From Liriodendron chinense (Eukaryota > Streptophyta > Magnoliopsida > Magnoliales > Magnoliaceae): DNA of 64,000 nucleotides. The stretch lies in contig ML058513.1 in assembly GCA_003013855.2 (NCBI GenBank), positions 248,001 through 312,000 on the forward strand. The letters are read 5' to 3'. Below, piece by piece: positions 34,846 through 47,100 of this stretch (its first letter is position 1; each line of letters begins with the position of its first letter). The notes below the pieces were generated by a model that saw only the letters and a list, made by a program, of their open reading frames with translations, made no database searches and had not been told where the DNA came from. Position numbers and translations under genes: made by a program.

Positions 34846-35419
34846 TCCACATTCATCTCGTTGCAGGATGGACCCCGGCCAACCTGGCCCACTTCTACCC
34901 TTTGGCTCAGGTCCTCGCCTTTAGTGGTCAAGACTCATGCTCCTAGACTCCTATGGTTGTTACTTCAGGTTCGGCTTAAAGTTCAAGACTGTTTAGTAAG
35001 GTCTGGCCTCAGTCAAGAGATTGCTTTGGCTCAAGATATGGCCCAGACTACACACAAATGGCATCACAGCCGACGGTGTTGATCTAAACCATCCAATCAA
35101 TAGCACCAAAAATGGGTAGTCAAGATTAAGTGTGAAAACAAAGGCCCGACCATCTCCTTGAAACATCTATTCCTTAGCATCGATTGCTTTTGATTCCAAA
35201 GATGCAGTTCCATTCCTGAATGCTAAGTTGGTAGCCATCCAATCTATGGCCCCTAGAAAAGGTACGGTTATAACACAGTTGCCGTACCCAAAGGGTTAGG
35301 ATGACACAAATTTGCCGCATTTTTATATTGCTTGTGATTCCAAAAGAAGTACTTTGATTAGATGATGCCACCTCTTGTGGGGATTCCAAACTGGTCCCAC
35401 ACATAGAGTAGAGAGCCCG

Positions 35420-36150
35420 TAAGCCCAAGGCCTAAGTATATGCCCTTAGCCCCGCCTCTGAATTGAAGAGTGATGGGGTTCAGCGGATAGATCAACGAGC
35501 CCTCTGAGCTAAAGGGCAGCTATTTCTAAGCTTCCTATTGCAGTTCTATCAACATCTGCAAAAGTGAAAATTAGAGCAATGTTCATGTCTTCGGTTCTCT
35601 GTCAAGTAGAAGTTGAGCAGTGATCTACAAGCATTCCGTCTCCCAAGCTAAGGATAGGTAACTGATATCCCCAAGTTGGATTAACAGAGGCAGAAATTAA
35701 TCTGAACAAGATTTATAGTCTGAGTGAGAAACCCAAAGGAAAGAAGCTCGGGCATCGAGTTCAATATCTCGAGCAGGCCAAGACGACCACCGCCAAAGAG
35801 GCAGTGGGACAAATCTGGGGCAGTTCCATCAAACACAGACCAGGTAAAGATTCGATTCTATCTTAGCCATGAATCTCTCTTACTGTTACAGGACAGGACT
35901 CCCGCCTATTTATAAATCTCTTAACATATTCATAAAGGTCTTTAATGCTCATAACCTCATTTATGGCTTATAAATAGGGTTCCTTTCTGCATAACAAGAT
36001 ACACAATTCTATGCCAATCCTAGCTTACGCATGCTTACGTTTGAGATCAAGTAGCCTGACTTAGGTATCAGAGAGTCTATAGCCAACCATCGGCACCTCC
36101 TCGCTACCTGTTTTTCGTTCTTCCTTTGAAGGTTTGACCCAAGGTGTTAC
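35420..36150. mobile_element. Possible gypsy LTR fragment
   Basis: Contains CTGACTTAGGTATCAGAGAG followed by a CCTCCTCGCTACC stretch, wording typical of the R-U5 end of Tat/Athila-type plant LTRs, and repeated TATTTATAAAT boxes. No internal domain was matched. Confidence 0.35.
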
Positions 36151-36326
36151 AAGCTTGCTTTATCTTGAAAAATATAAGGATAGAAAAGACCACAAGATCG
36201 GACTTAACCGACCTTATCCGCTGGCCAAATCCAGACAACAACACCAAGATAGATGGCTGTAACACAATGGCCCAATGCAAAGGGTTAGGATCATCCTACT
36301 GGTATTACATCATGACCACCTCTTAA

Positions 36327-36592
36327 GAGCCTGTCTGATTGCCACTTAAAAATGAGTTCATCTCATTTTAGTTAATGTCAGCTATGAATTAGAGATCATA
36401 GGTCAGGGTGCGTATGGTTGTGTGAAATATCGTGATTAGTCAAAGCATATATTTGGTGCAGCAAAACACATGCTAATATTGTTAGTTATATTTTTAATCC
36501 CTACCAAAAAGAGAAAAAAATTCTCTAATATATAATTAAAATTAAATATAAAATGAGATGAACTCATTTTTAAGTGGCAATGAAACAGGCCC
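36327..36592. mobile_element. Tourist-like (PIF/Harbinger) MITE with TAA duplication
   Basis: Ends GAGCCTGTCTGATTGCCACT and AGTGGCAATGAAACAGGCCC form terminal inverted repeats of about 45 bp, flanked by TAA on both sides (36324-36326 and 36593-36595). The centre differs from the copy at 22581, carrying a GGTGCGTATGGTTG hairpin-MITE-like insert. Confidence 0.8.
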
Positions 36593-37361
36593 TAATGGTT
36601 TAAGGGCATGAATGGAGGATCCATTCATCGAGACTACTGGGCAGATGTATAGCAAAAGGTACAAATGATCTGGACCAATTGGTCTGTTATACCCCATCAT
36701 GGACAGCGTTCTCCAGATATTTCGTCCTGACTCAGCAAACCTCATTAAATAAATAGATTAACTGGACCCAAGCTGACCGGAGCCCAACCCAAAGTCAATT
36801 AAACCCCAACTTCTAACTGGGTCCAAAATGATGGGCCTGACCCGACTCGTTTTCCAAACAGGTGTGAAAGATTGGACGTTAAAATAAGGTCTGTGTCGGG
36901 TCCATCCAGACATGTGGGCCCGGGTACACGTTCGCAGCCCTAGTCGGGCTGACGGGTTCTATCTGACCATGACCTGGCGAAGGCCCTGGATTATCGTGCA
37001 GGGCTCGGATTGGTCGATTAACGATTTAACGTCACCAAACAGCGTTCCCAGCCTAACAGGATGTCCTTACACTCCTACGTGAGAGAAGAGTTATTTGATA
37101 CTCTGTCCGGGTGTGATGCTTGATACTCTGCAGCGTACAGTAGCTCAAAGCAATCTAGCCCCAGTACCACAAGTTTGCCATACTGCCGACTTTTTCCCGC
37201 CAAATTGTTAGATGCATCCAATACATGAATATTGCCTGACATAGAAATCAGGCAGTTGCAAATATCACGTGAGCCATACCATTAAAATCAATGAACAGCG
37301 ACAGTCTGATCCAACGTAAAGATTTCAACCCCTGCCATGGGAAGCCCGTTGTGTCCAGGTA

Positions 37362-37745
37362 GGGGCTCTGTGGGGCCCACCATGATGTACGTGTTTTATC
37401 CATGCATTCATCCATTTTGCCGTATCATTTTAGGGTATAAGCCCAAAAATGAAACAGATCCAAGGCATAAGTGGACCACATGATGGGAATTGAACACCCA
37501 CCGTTAAAAATTCTGGGAACCGTAGAAGTTTGTCTCAGGTTGATATTTTTGTTTTCACTTCATTCAGGTTTGTGGGACGGTTTCAACAGTGATGTCAATA
37601 TCACTGCTGCTTCCTTTGGTGTGATCCACTTGAGCTTTAGATCTTCTTCATGTTTGGACTCATGCCCTAAAGCAATCATATCCTAAAATGATTTTTCAAA
37701 ATAAATGAATGGTGGGGATAAAACACCCCACAAAGCCCCTGCCAT
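37362..37745. repeat. Foldback (long inverted repeat) element, copy
   Basis: GGGGCTCTGTGGGGCCCACC with TGTTTTATCCATGC on the left is mirrored by GATAAAACACCCCAC and AAGCCCCTGCC on the right. Confidence 0.75.
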
Positions 37746-37845
37746 CAAGGTAGGGTAGGGTCAGGACGCAATGGACCCGGACTGCATGCTGACACTGTCA
37801 AACACCAAGGGACTGTGCTGGTGATGAATGGCTACTGGATAGTGC

Positions 37846-38268
37846 TATGTGGGCCCCACCAGGATGTATGTGTTTTATCCATGCCGTCCATTGATTTCGC
37901 TAGATCAGTTTAGGGCATGAACTGAAAAAATGAGGAAGGTCAAAATCTCAGGTGCAGCACACCGCAGGAACCGTGGTGATTGAATGCCCACCATTAAAAC
38001 CTCTTGGCGACCACAAAAGTTTTGGATCAAGTTCAAATTTGTGTTTTCCCTTCGTCCAGCCAGTTTAACCCAGGTTGGATGGCAAATATACATTACAATA
38101 GGCCCAATGAAGTTTTTAATGGTGGGTGTTCAATCACCACTGTTTTCCTATGGTGTGGTCCACCTGAGATTTGGATCTACCTCATTTTTTTAGATCATGT
38201 CCTGAAATAATCTTGAAAAATGGATAAACGGGTGGATAAAACACATACATCATGGTAGGGCTGAAAGA
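37846..38268. repeat. Foldback element, well-conserved copy
   Basis: Arms of roughly 200 bp each: TGGGCCCCACCAGGATGTAT / TGCCCACCATTAAAACC on the left and TTAATGGTGGGTGTTCAATC / ACATACATCATGGTAGGGC on the right. Confidence 0.8.
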
Positions 38269-38287
38269 ACACCGTCTAGCAATCCAT

Positions 38288-38924
38288 TGTTGGAGAGCCA
38301 TCAAATTATGCATCTGTTGCATGCTCAGACTGATCCGACGACTAATTTGGCTGTTTGGACAAATTGCACAGTAGGGAGGATTGGACAGCTTTTTGTGTGC
38401 CCAGGCCGATTGGCCGACCGGTCTGCAAGGGGCTCCGACAGGTCGAGCAACCAGTCAGATGTGAGGCAGTGTGTTGATGTTTTTCCTCTTGACCGGTTCT
38501 GTATGAGATACGATCGGTCGGCTGTGCGCGCGGGTTTCTTGCGCAATTTGCAGTACTACGCAAGGTGTTTCTATTTCGGGTGTTTTGACTATTTAAGAAG
38601 TTGCAATCCCGACTTAAATAACATCTTAAAGTGTCCAAGGTTTCCTATTTGTATTAGGAAGAGGGGAGAGGTGTGTGTGAGCGAGAACTTGGGGTTTTCT
38701 CTGTTTTTCCTTGTTAGTGGACTGCCAATCTCTGTAATCTTCTGTTTATTCATAGTGGATTGCTTTGTGCCGTAGTTTTTTACCCGTGGAGGGGTTTTTC
38801 CATGTAAATTTGGAATCTCTTGTGGTAAATGCTTGTATGTGATTGTTTTCATCTTGTTTACTTGTTTGATTTCACATTGCTTCACTCGTTTGGCGTTCCA
38901 CTTCCACTGCCGGCTTTCCCAACA
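38288..38924 (+). mobile_element. Candidate solo LTR of a Ty1/copia element
   Basis: 637 bp starting TGTTGG and ending CCAACA, the usual copia LTR termini. It has a CTATTTAAG promoter-like box near 38588 and a U5-like GGAGGGGTTTTTCCATGTAAA-type segment (shortened) near 38790. A 162-codon open frame inside it is accidental. Flanking 5-mers (TCCAT/TCTGC) do not match, so the target duplication is unproven. Confidence 0.6.
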
Positions 38925-39118
38925 TCTGCCTCCCCTCTCATGAATTATTAGCCTGATTTCCACGTGATGGTGCTGGGCCCACCACTTTCACGGATTGGAT
39001 GTCCTACACATGGCAGACTGGCTGATATGGGAAAAATGACTTGAAGCAGCGGTAGAGGGAGCTTTATGGTACTGCATCGGATCATGTCCAATGACGTAAA
39101 GTTGACAATCTCCAAAAA

Positions 39119-39654
39119 GGGCGCGGATCAGCTAGTCCAAGTGGGACTAGCATAAGTGGTTTCAAATCTCTGTGGGCCCCACCATGATGTATGTTTTTTA
39201 TCCATTCTGTTCATCCATTTTTCCATCTTATTTTATGGCACTTGCCCAAAAATGAGATAGATCCAAATCTCAGGTGGACCACACCACAGGGAAACAGTGA
39301 GGATTGATGCTTACCATTGAAAACTTTTTTGGGGCCACGAGAAGTTTGGTATCAAGCCGATATTTGTTTTTTCCCTTCATCTAGGCCTATGTGGCCTTAT
39401 CAAGAGGTTGGATGGCAAATAAACATTACAGTGAGCCCTAGGATGATTTTAATGGCGGACGTTCAATCCCCACTGTTTTCCTGTGGTGTGGTCCACCTGA
39501 GATTCGGATCTGTCTCATTTTTGGGATTCTGCCTTAAAATAAGATAAAAAAATGGATGGACTGCGTGGATAAAACACATACATCATGGTCAGGCCCACGG
39601 AGATTTGAAACCACCCCTTATGCTAGTCCCAGTGGGACTAGCAGATTCGCGCCC
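39119..39654. mobile_element. Foldback element with 9-bp target duplication (Mutator-like MITE)
   Basis: 536 bp. Ends GGGCGCGGATCAGCTAGTCC and, inverted, GGGCGCGAATCTGCTAGTCC pair with each other and continue into arms of about 200 bp. CTCCAAAAA (39110-39118) and CTCGAAAAA (39655-39663) flank it, 8 of 9 identical. A 9-bp duplication with long terminal inverted repeats points to the Mutator superfamily. No coding capacity. Confidence 0.8.
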
Positions 39655-39889
39655 CTCGAAAAAATGCTACTCTCAAAATGGCACTCGTAATTAACAACCA
39701 CATGCCTTCGTCTGATTCGAGAATCTCGCCTGCGACCTGCGGCAATTACAAACACATTGCACGTGCAAATCTGACCAGTATTCAGGATCTGGGCCGTTCA
39801 TCAGATGCTCCTATAAATCACGTATCTTATTATGCGTTAGAAATCAGGCCGGCCTGCTCATCAGGTCAGTAACACATGAGGATGCTTGT

Positions 39890-40345
39890 TATCCTCTCTA
39901 CTATTTGTGAGACCCATAGATGTGATGTTTAAGAGAAATACACCACATCCATCCATTTTGGAAGATTATGTAGTAGCTAAAAAAAGAGAGAGATTTAAAA
40001 CTTAAGTGGCCACATGATATGAAAAAAGTGGGCAGGGACATACATACTGTGAGACCTCCTTGGTTCCACCATGATGTTTATATGCCATTCATACTGATCA
40101 TAAGGTCAATCCTATTGGGGATGAGCTGAAACCACAAAAATATTAGCGTGATCCAAAACTTCCACGGCCCCATGAATGTTTCAGCAGTAGATGTCCAATC
40201 CTCACTACTTCCTGTCGTATGGCCCACTTGAGTGTTGGATCTGGCTCATTTTGAGGCCATGTCGTTAACACGATCTAGAAATATGGATGGACGGGTGAAT
40301 TTCCTACAAACATCATGATGGCCCCACCTAGCTTCCTGTCACAGG
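39890..40345. repeat. Foldback element, diverged copy
   Basis: Carries CCACCATGATGTTTATATGC, TTTCAGCAGTAGATGTCCAATC and ACAAACATCATGATGGCCCC in family order, with a shortened left arm. Confidence 0.6.
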
Positions 40346-40349
40346 AAAA

Positions 40350-40630
40350 TCTACACCACAGGAAACAGTGGAGATTGATTACACAAGTTTTGGATCAGGC
40401 TGATATTTGTGTTTCCTTTTATCCAGATTTTTGTGACCTTATCAATCGGTTGGGTGGCAAATAAAAATTACAGCGGACGCGAGGACGTTTTTAATGGTGC
40501 ACGTAAAAATGAGTGGACGGTGTGGATACAACAAATACATCATGGCGGGCCCCACAGAGGTTTAACATCATCTAGCTTGCTGGTGTTGGGGTCACTAGAC
40601 AAACCGCGTCCAAGAAACACCAACTTGGAC
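40350..40630. repeat. Foldback element, right half
   Basis: Starts in the inner part of the left arm (CACCACAGGAAACAGTGGAG) and runs to the right end (AATACATCATGGCGGGCCCC ... ACCAGC-type terminus), so the left end is truncated. Confidence 0.6.
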
Positions 40631-40774
40631 AGCGTGTGTTACTACTGTTTGGCACTAAACATTAATATATGTTTAACTGTTTACAGAGTATTTAATTGCC
40701 ACGTACACATAAATGGTGCCCGCTGACCGGTATTCGGACGCGGATTGTCTGCAGGGAAGGTAGATTCCTGCACC

Positions 40775-41255
40775 ACTAAGCTCTGTGGGGCTCACCGTGA
40801 TGTATATGCTATATCTACGCCCTTCATCTGCTACGCCAGCCTATTTTTGTGCAGGAACTTACCTTGAACTTCCTTACCTCACTGTAATCCCAGGATCTCA
40901 AACATAAGGGAGATCTAAATCTCAAGTGGACCATATCACAGGAAATAGTTGAGAACCGTTGAAATCTTCTTAGGGCCCACCGTGATATTTATTTGCAATC
41001 CAACCTGTTCATAAGGTGACTCTGACATGGATGAAGTTAAAATAAAAATTTCAGTTCGATCCAAAACCTCCATACCCCCCAAGAAGCTTCTAATGGTGGA
41101 TGATCAATCCCTATTGTTTCTTGTGGTGTGATCCACTTGAGATTTGGATCTTCCTCAGGTTTGGGCTGAGCCGTAAAATGAACCGGTGAGACAGATAAAC
41201 AGAGTAGATATAACACATAAATCACGGTGGGCCCATATAGGTTAGGGCTGCAGGC
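40775..41255. repeat. Foldback element, copy
   Basis: CTCTGTGGGGCTCACCGTGATG on the left (shortened here to its core GTGGGGCTCACC) mirrors CACGGTGGGCCCATATAG on the right; inner arms have CTCAAGTGGACCATATCACAGG-type wording. Confidence 0.7.
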
Positions 41256-42204
41256 AATCGGGGTCCAGTCTTGGGGTTTTACCCCGAAAGGGTGAGTGTG
41301 ATGGTTCTGGTTCACCTTCAGGCTTTGAGAATTACAGACGCGACATGAGTTCAACTTCAATCGAACCATCCAATCCCAGAACGCAATTCAAATCTCCTCT
41401 CTAGAAAATTACACTGATTTGATTTCCTAACCGAATGATCGGTGGACATTCAATCGGTGGTCAAAACGAGAATAACGAACGTACCAGAGTAAACAAATAT
41501 ATTCTCATTAATCAGAGGTTAGGATGCTCCCGTCAATATGAAATTTGAATGATAACCTACCCATAGCATTTTCCACAATTTGGACGGTTCAACTTAAGTT
41601 AATATATATGCCACGTGTACAATTTCTAGGTGCGTGAGTATCAACCATCGCACTCTTTCAGATTTCAGATAAACCCCCTTTTGCCATGGTCGTGGTATTC
41701 GCGGGACTATTGTGTCAAAAGTCAACAAATACAGTTGTTTTATGGCTCTTCTCTTACAAGTAGGGCAATTTATATAGATTATAACATATGTATAAAATAT
41801 ATTTATTGTTCAACGAGAGGGGGTATATATAGACTATAAGTTACATGCAATAACATATGACACACACTATTAGACACAAATACCGGTTGGACGACTCGTT
41901 GTTGTCCATATGACTTCCAACTATTAAGTGAAATGTGACACCCACACCTTTAGGTAGTGGTAGACTAGACTGAGTGAAGATAACTTGTCTCAGCATTGAA
42001 GTTTAGGTACCATTTCCTAACATGAGGGTGGCTAACATTGAAGGGTATCTAACAATGTGGGTGTGTGTACTACCAGTGGGATGTGTGGATTGCAAAATGG
42101 AAAACAATGTCCAGCAGATAATTAGCAAAATACAAGTGGGGTCAATGAAAAGCTGAAAGTAACGTTCACGGGCTATAGGTTATGGACCCCCCCCCCTTGT
42201 ACAT

Positions 42205-42560
42205 TAGGGAAATGGTACTATGAAGCCGACCCATGGGAGCTTCCCATGAGGTCAAGTTGTGTGGGCCCCACTGTGATGTCTATCGAACATAGACACCATG
42301 CATTTGGTTGGTCCCATAGGTGGGTATCAACTCTCAAACTGTTGCCTGTAATGTAGCCCACTTAAGTCATGGATTGGCCTGATTTTTAGGCCTGTGGCCC
42401 ACCACGGAAGGGTGCATCAGACTGATGGGGTGGATGTCCAATACACATCAAGGTGGGGCCCACACAAGTCAACCTCATATCCACCTGTCTCATGTGCGTC
42501 CGTCCATAATTAAGCAATTTACAGCCCCACCTTGATGTGTATGTAAAATTTAATTATGTG
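42205..42560. repeat. Inverted-repeat element, GGGAAATGGTACTAT family
   Basis: The left end AGGGAAATGGTACTATGA is followed by CCCATGGGAGCTTCCCATGAG; the inverted partner near 42450-42485 is partial (GTGGGGCCCACACAAGTC). Same family as 43188-43739, with a damaged right end. Confidence 0.6.
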
Positions 42561-43187
42561 TAAACAAGAATCCTTTCCGTAATCATTTCATTATGTACGT
42601 CAGATGCATCAGCCCCCATTAGGCCCAAGTTCCAAAAATCAGCCCTAGTCTGTTATTTAGGTAGGCCAAACGTGTGAAAACAATGTAAAGGAAGACGCCC
42701 AACCTCTAAACTATTTCCCTTCATGCGATCCTCCACTTGAATCAAGGGTAGAACTGATTTTTAAAACCTGAGCCTATATTTTAGTGGAGTGGATTTCTTA
42801 TAATCATTATTGTGGTTCTTGAAAAATTATGGGTGGATGTCTCTCCTCCAACTATCTCCTTTAGTCATATGCACGCTTGAATCACATTTCAACCTTCATC
42901 ATTTGGCCTAAGATCTAATTTTAGATAATACATTTGATGGTTGAAGTAGATTTCTCATTAACATCTTAGATGACCATGTAAAAATCAAGAGTGGGAGCCC
43001 CTCTTCTAACTGTTTCCTAGTTATATGGCCCACCTAAATTATGGACCTTGTGATTGGGGGTGGATTTTACATTTGGGCTCACTTTAGATTGTCACAACTT
43101 AAGATGTTAAATAAGGTCTCCTGCGAATTGGTGCACAGAATTGGTGCACAAGAGATGGGGACTCTCCTTCTCCCTAAATATATATAG

Positions 43188-43739
43188 GGAAATGGTACTA
43201 TAAGGTCGACCTCATGGGAACTTCCCATGAGGTCGAGCTGTGTGGACCCCACCAAAATATGGATCGGACATTTGCCCCATCAGTTAGATGCGACATTCCA
43301 TGGTGGGCTACGGGCTTAAAAATTGGGTCAATCCATGACTTAGGTGGGCCACACCAGATACAACAGTTGAAAAGGGTTATTTGCCCATTACAACCTTCAT
43401 GATTGATTATTGGGCCTACCGAGATGTGGTTCACAAATTTAGCCCATCCATTGTGTGTGTCCCACTTGGATGAGGGGTTATACCAAGTTTCAACCGCATC
43501 CAAAACTCAAGTGGGCCCCACCAAGTGATTTTAGATATCTTAGACATATCTTCACATGGTTTTAGATGATATGGCCCACCTGAGTTCCTTATATAATTAT
43601 TTTTTTTTGGATATCCCATCGCTTGAAGGGGACCCATCAAATGCACAGTGTTGATGCACGATCCATATTTTGGTGGGGTCCACACAACTCGACCTCATGG
43701 GAAGTTCCCATGAGGTTAGCCTCATAGTACCATTTCCCA
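43188..43739. mobile_element. Inverted-repeat element, GGGAAATGGTACTAT family, intact ends
   Basis: 552 bp with terminal inverted repeats of about 80 bp that are nearly identical (GGGAAATGGTACTATAAGG at the left, TAGTACCATTTCCC at the right). Inside each arm CCTCATGGGAACTTCCCATGAGG-like palindromes can form local hairpins. No transposase. Superfamily unresolved because no flanking duplication is clear. Confidence 0.75.
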
Positions 43740-43741
43740 TA

Positions 43742-43776
43742 TGTGTGTGTGCGCACGCGCGCGCGCGTGTGTGTGC
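43742..43776. repeat. (GT)n/(CG)n microsatellite
   Basis: Alternating purine-pyrimidine run, GTGTGTG, then CGCGCGCG, then GTGTGTG, next to the right end of the element at 43188-43739. Such runs can adopt Z-DNA. Confidence 0.85.
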
Positions 43777-44134
43777 AATCTAAATCTAGGTCATATAAGC
43801 TCTTCATGTAGCTTAGATGAGGGTTGAGCAAAACATCATGTTATTTTGCAACTTAAGTGGGCCTTAGTGAAAATGAAGGGAGGGCATTACCTCCAACTTT
43901 GTTATGGCCCACTTGATCTGTGCCCTAGGGGTTTCATGAGGTGACTCCCCTAGGCAGACGATTTGGATTTTGTCCATACATCATGTGGGATGATTTCTCA
44001 AAGGGTTTCATCAATGCTCCAAAGTGAGTTTTCTCATACGCATGTATAATATAATACATGAAAGGTTTTGATGGAATATTTACCCTGGGAAGAGCATGAG
44101 AAAGTGAAGAGGAAAATCATTGTTTTCCTTAAGT

Positions 44135-47100
44135 GATTAAAACCTTTAATCCACAAGAAATTAACATAGAAAATCTAAATATTTTATTAAATAGTGTATA
44201 ATGTGTAGGATTTCTCAATTATACCATTAATAAAGAAAAAATAAAACTCTAATTGAAAATTAACCAAAATAGAAAAATCATTATAAAGCTTAATTTCCTA
44301 GTTATAGTAAAACTCTTATAAATCCTAATTTCCTAATTTTAGTAAAACTCTTCTAGAACCTAATTTACCAACAAATATATATAAAAGTTTAAATAAATCC
44401 TACCAGAAAATTCTCTACTTAATTACAAACAACTTCTAAAATACACAAATTCCTAAAAATAAAAAAATAACAAAAATAAAAAATTCTAAAAATCGCAGTG
44501 TTGGACCATTGGTGCATTTTTTAGCAAGATAGATAAATTCTTCTGGTAAAGTACGCTAATTAACCCTGGAAGCATCAGTTACATAGAGATCGATAGGATC
44601 ATGTGTTTCATGATGATACCTAGATTAAAAGTTATGGCTGATTTACGGTCTACATATCAAATGATAATTTCTCCATATTCAGGAATGAATTTTTTCGCAA
44701 CGGACATGCTTAGGACCTAGTTACGTCATGCCCTACATAGTACTTGGGCTCGAATTTGACGAACTATTTCTGCTTCCATTTGGCCTTCTTTTGGTCCAGC
44801 CATGTTAATAATGCATCTATAACTCATCCCACATCAGTCCCATTCACTTGGAAAGAACTTATCCTTGAGTTATTTTACAGATTTGGCTTGTGATACTGAT
44901 ACAGGTCTGCTATATTGAAAGTCCATGAGATCTCTATACCTTGGAAAGGATCAACAACATAGACACTATCATTGATTTTCTTAAAGATTGGAACATGGCC
45001 TATCTTCTTATTCCTCGACTTATTATATATGCCGGTAGAAAATCTCTTATTACACAAGTGAACTAACATAGTATCACCCACTTCAAACACCTTCTGGTAT
45101 CAATGTTTACCAGCATCTTTCTTATACTTGGTATTGGATTCATGTAACTTCTTTTAGACATCGGCATGCACTACTATCATAATTCGGTCCGCCATATTTT
45201 CTATAATAATACTCATACCTGGTAACTTAGACAAATGGATCGGGTTGTGTGTATGCTTAGGGTACACGACTATACACAACCTCAAATGGGGGCTTGTTAG
45301 TGGATCAATTCTACATGTTATTGAATACAATCTTCATCTGAGCATGAGCAATATCCCACATGGAGCGAAACTTGTCGGGAAGTTCACTGGGCACAATCCC
45401 TTTAAACTCCTACAACACTAGTTTCAACTTCTTTAAAATGTCCATGGGTTCTACTTTCCCTTTGTAACTAATGCATTGATCTTCCCGTCTCCTCGGATTC
45501 TTTGACGGACATCCCATAGGTTACTGAGAGACTGCCCCTCCATTTTAGAAGTCTTAGGTTGATTATATGTTCTCATACGGATGAGGATCTTTCTACCATC
45601 TTTAACAAAAATAAATTATAAATATATTATCCCGGCCTCTATGCGTTGCATTAATATCGTACCAGCCATGGTCGACTAAGTAGCATGTGACAAATCTTCA
45701 TATCCATCATGTCATATATTACTTCGTCCTTATAATATTTACCAATGAAAAAGAGTATACAACATCATTTAGTTACATTAGTTTCGCTAACTTCCTTAAT
45801 CCATTCAATCATGTATATGGAAGGGGTGTTTTTCTGTCTTCAGTGGTAGCTTTTTCATTATAGTCTTTGACACGATGTTCTCATTGTTGTTGTCATTTAT
45901 GATCAGATCATAGACCTTTTGGTTCACGGTGCACCTCATTTAAAAGACGATTTTCCGTTGTAGATCTGTCTTCTTTTAGCGTGTACAACAACTTCTTCAC
46001 AATCAGAGTGGTGGCCTGTGATTCACCATTATCAGGTGGTGCCCTGTGATTCATCACCAGTGCCACACCACGAACATAATGACTGCGAGCTCCATCGCTA
46101 ATTTCATGTTGCTCATTATTACAAACACGGGTCCATCCCAATGCTTTCAGTCAAACAGTCGATTGCTACTTGCAATCGTTGCATGGCTTTACAAATTCTT
46201 TTGTTGAAAAGCTTCAAACACCGCCGTAGTCATAGGATTGTTCCATTGGAGCACCGTCCATGGAATTGTTGCCTACATCATTGTTAGATGCCACTGAATC
46301 GAGAAAAAAACCTCACACTGAATATGAAATCAAGAAGGAGAGTCCTTGAATGCACAAGCAATTAAGATAAAAAAATATAAATATTTTATAAATAACATGT
46401 AATGTGTATGATTTCTCGATTACACCACTAATAAAGAAGATAAAAACCTTAATTCAAAAGTACCAAGCAAAATTTTTTAAATCTTAATTTCCTAATTCTA
46501 AGCAAAATTCTTCTAAAACTCAATTTCCTAATTTTAGCAAAACTCCTTCAAAGCCTAATTTACAAAAAATAAAAAAAAAAAAAAAAAGTTTAGATAAATC
46601 CTATAAGAATATTCTCTGCCTAATTACGAACTTCTAGAAAGACATAAATTCCTAAAACTCTAAAATAGAGTTGGACATGAGCCGAGCCAACTTGGTTAAC
46701 TTAGCTCGACTTGGCTCGAAATAACTCGACTCGTTGCTCAATTAAAACCGAATCGAGTTAGGCAAGTCTGGTTAAAAAGAAAAAAATGAGTTGAGTTCAA
46801 GCTAGACCGAACTTGACTCGACTCAACTTGTAGCTCAAACTCGAGTTCAACTTGAACTGAATCGGTTTGGCTCGTATGAATGATATAAATACAAAAAAAA
46901 AAAAAAAAAAAAACTAATCTATTTCTACCCTACCCTACCCAATAGCCAGCTCCCGAGCCCGACCCTATCCTACCGACAACCCTGCACAACTGCCCTGTTC
47001 AATTTGATCTGTGGATTCCAATTTGACTCAGAAAGAGGTATTAATTTTTCGAGTTTTTTTTTTTTTTTTTTTTTTGTGTTTAGATTTCTTGATTTAGGGA

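Noticed and set aside
38287..38775. 162-codon open frame on the plus strand
   Set aside because: It lies inside a sequence with copia LTR ends and a promoter-like box; the predicted protein shows no domain and the reverse strand is also open, as in GC-rich LTRs.
45908..46141. 77-codon minus-strand frame within the gypsy element
   Set aside because: Position would suit gag/pol debris, but no motif is recognisable, so no domain is assigned.
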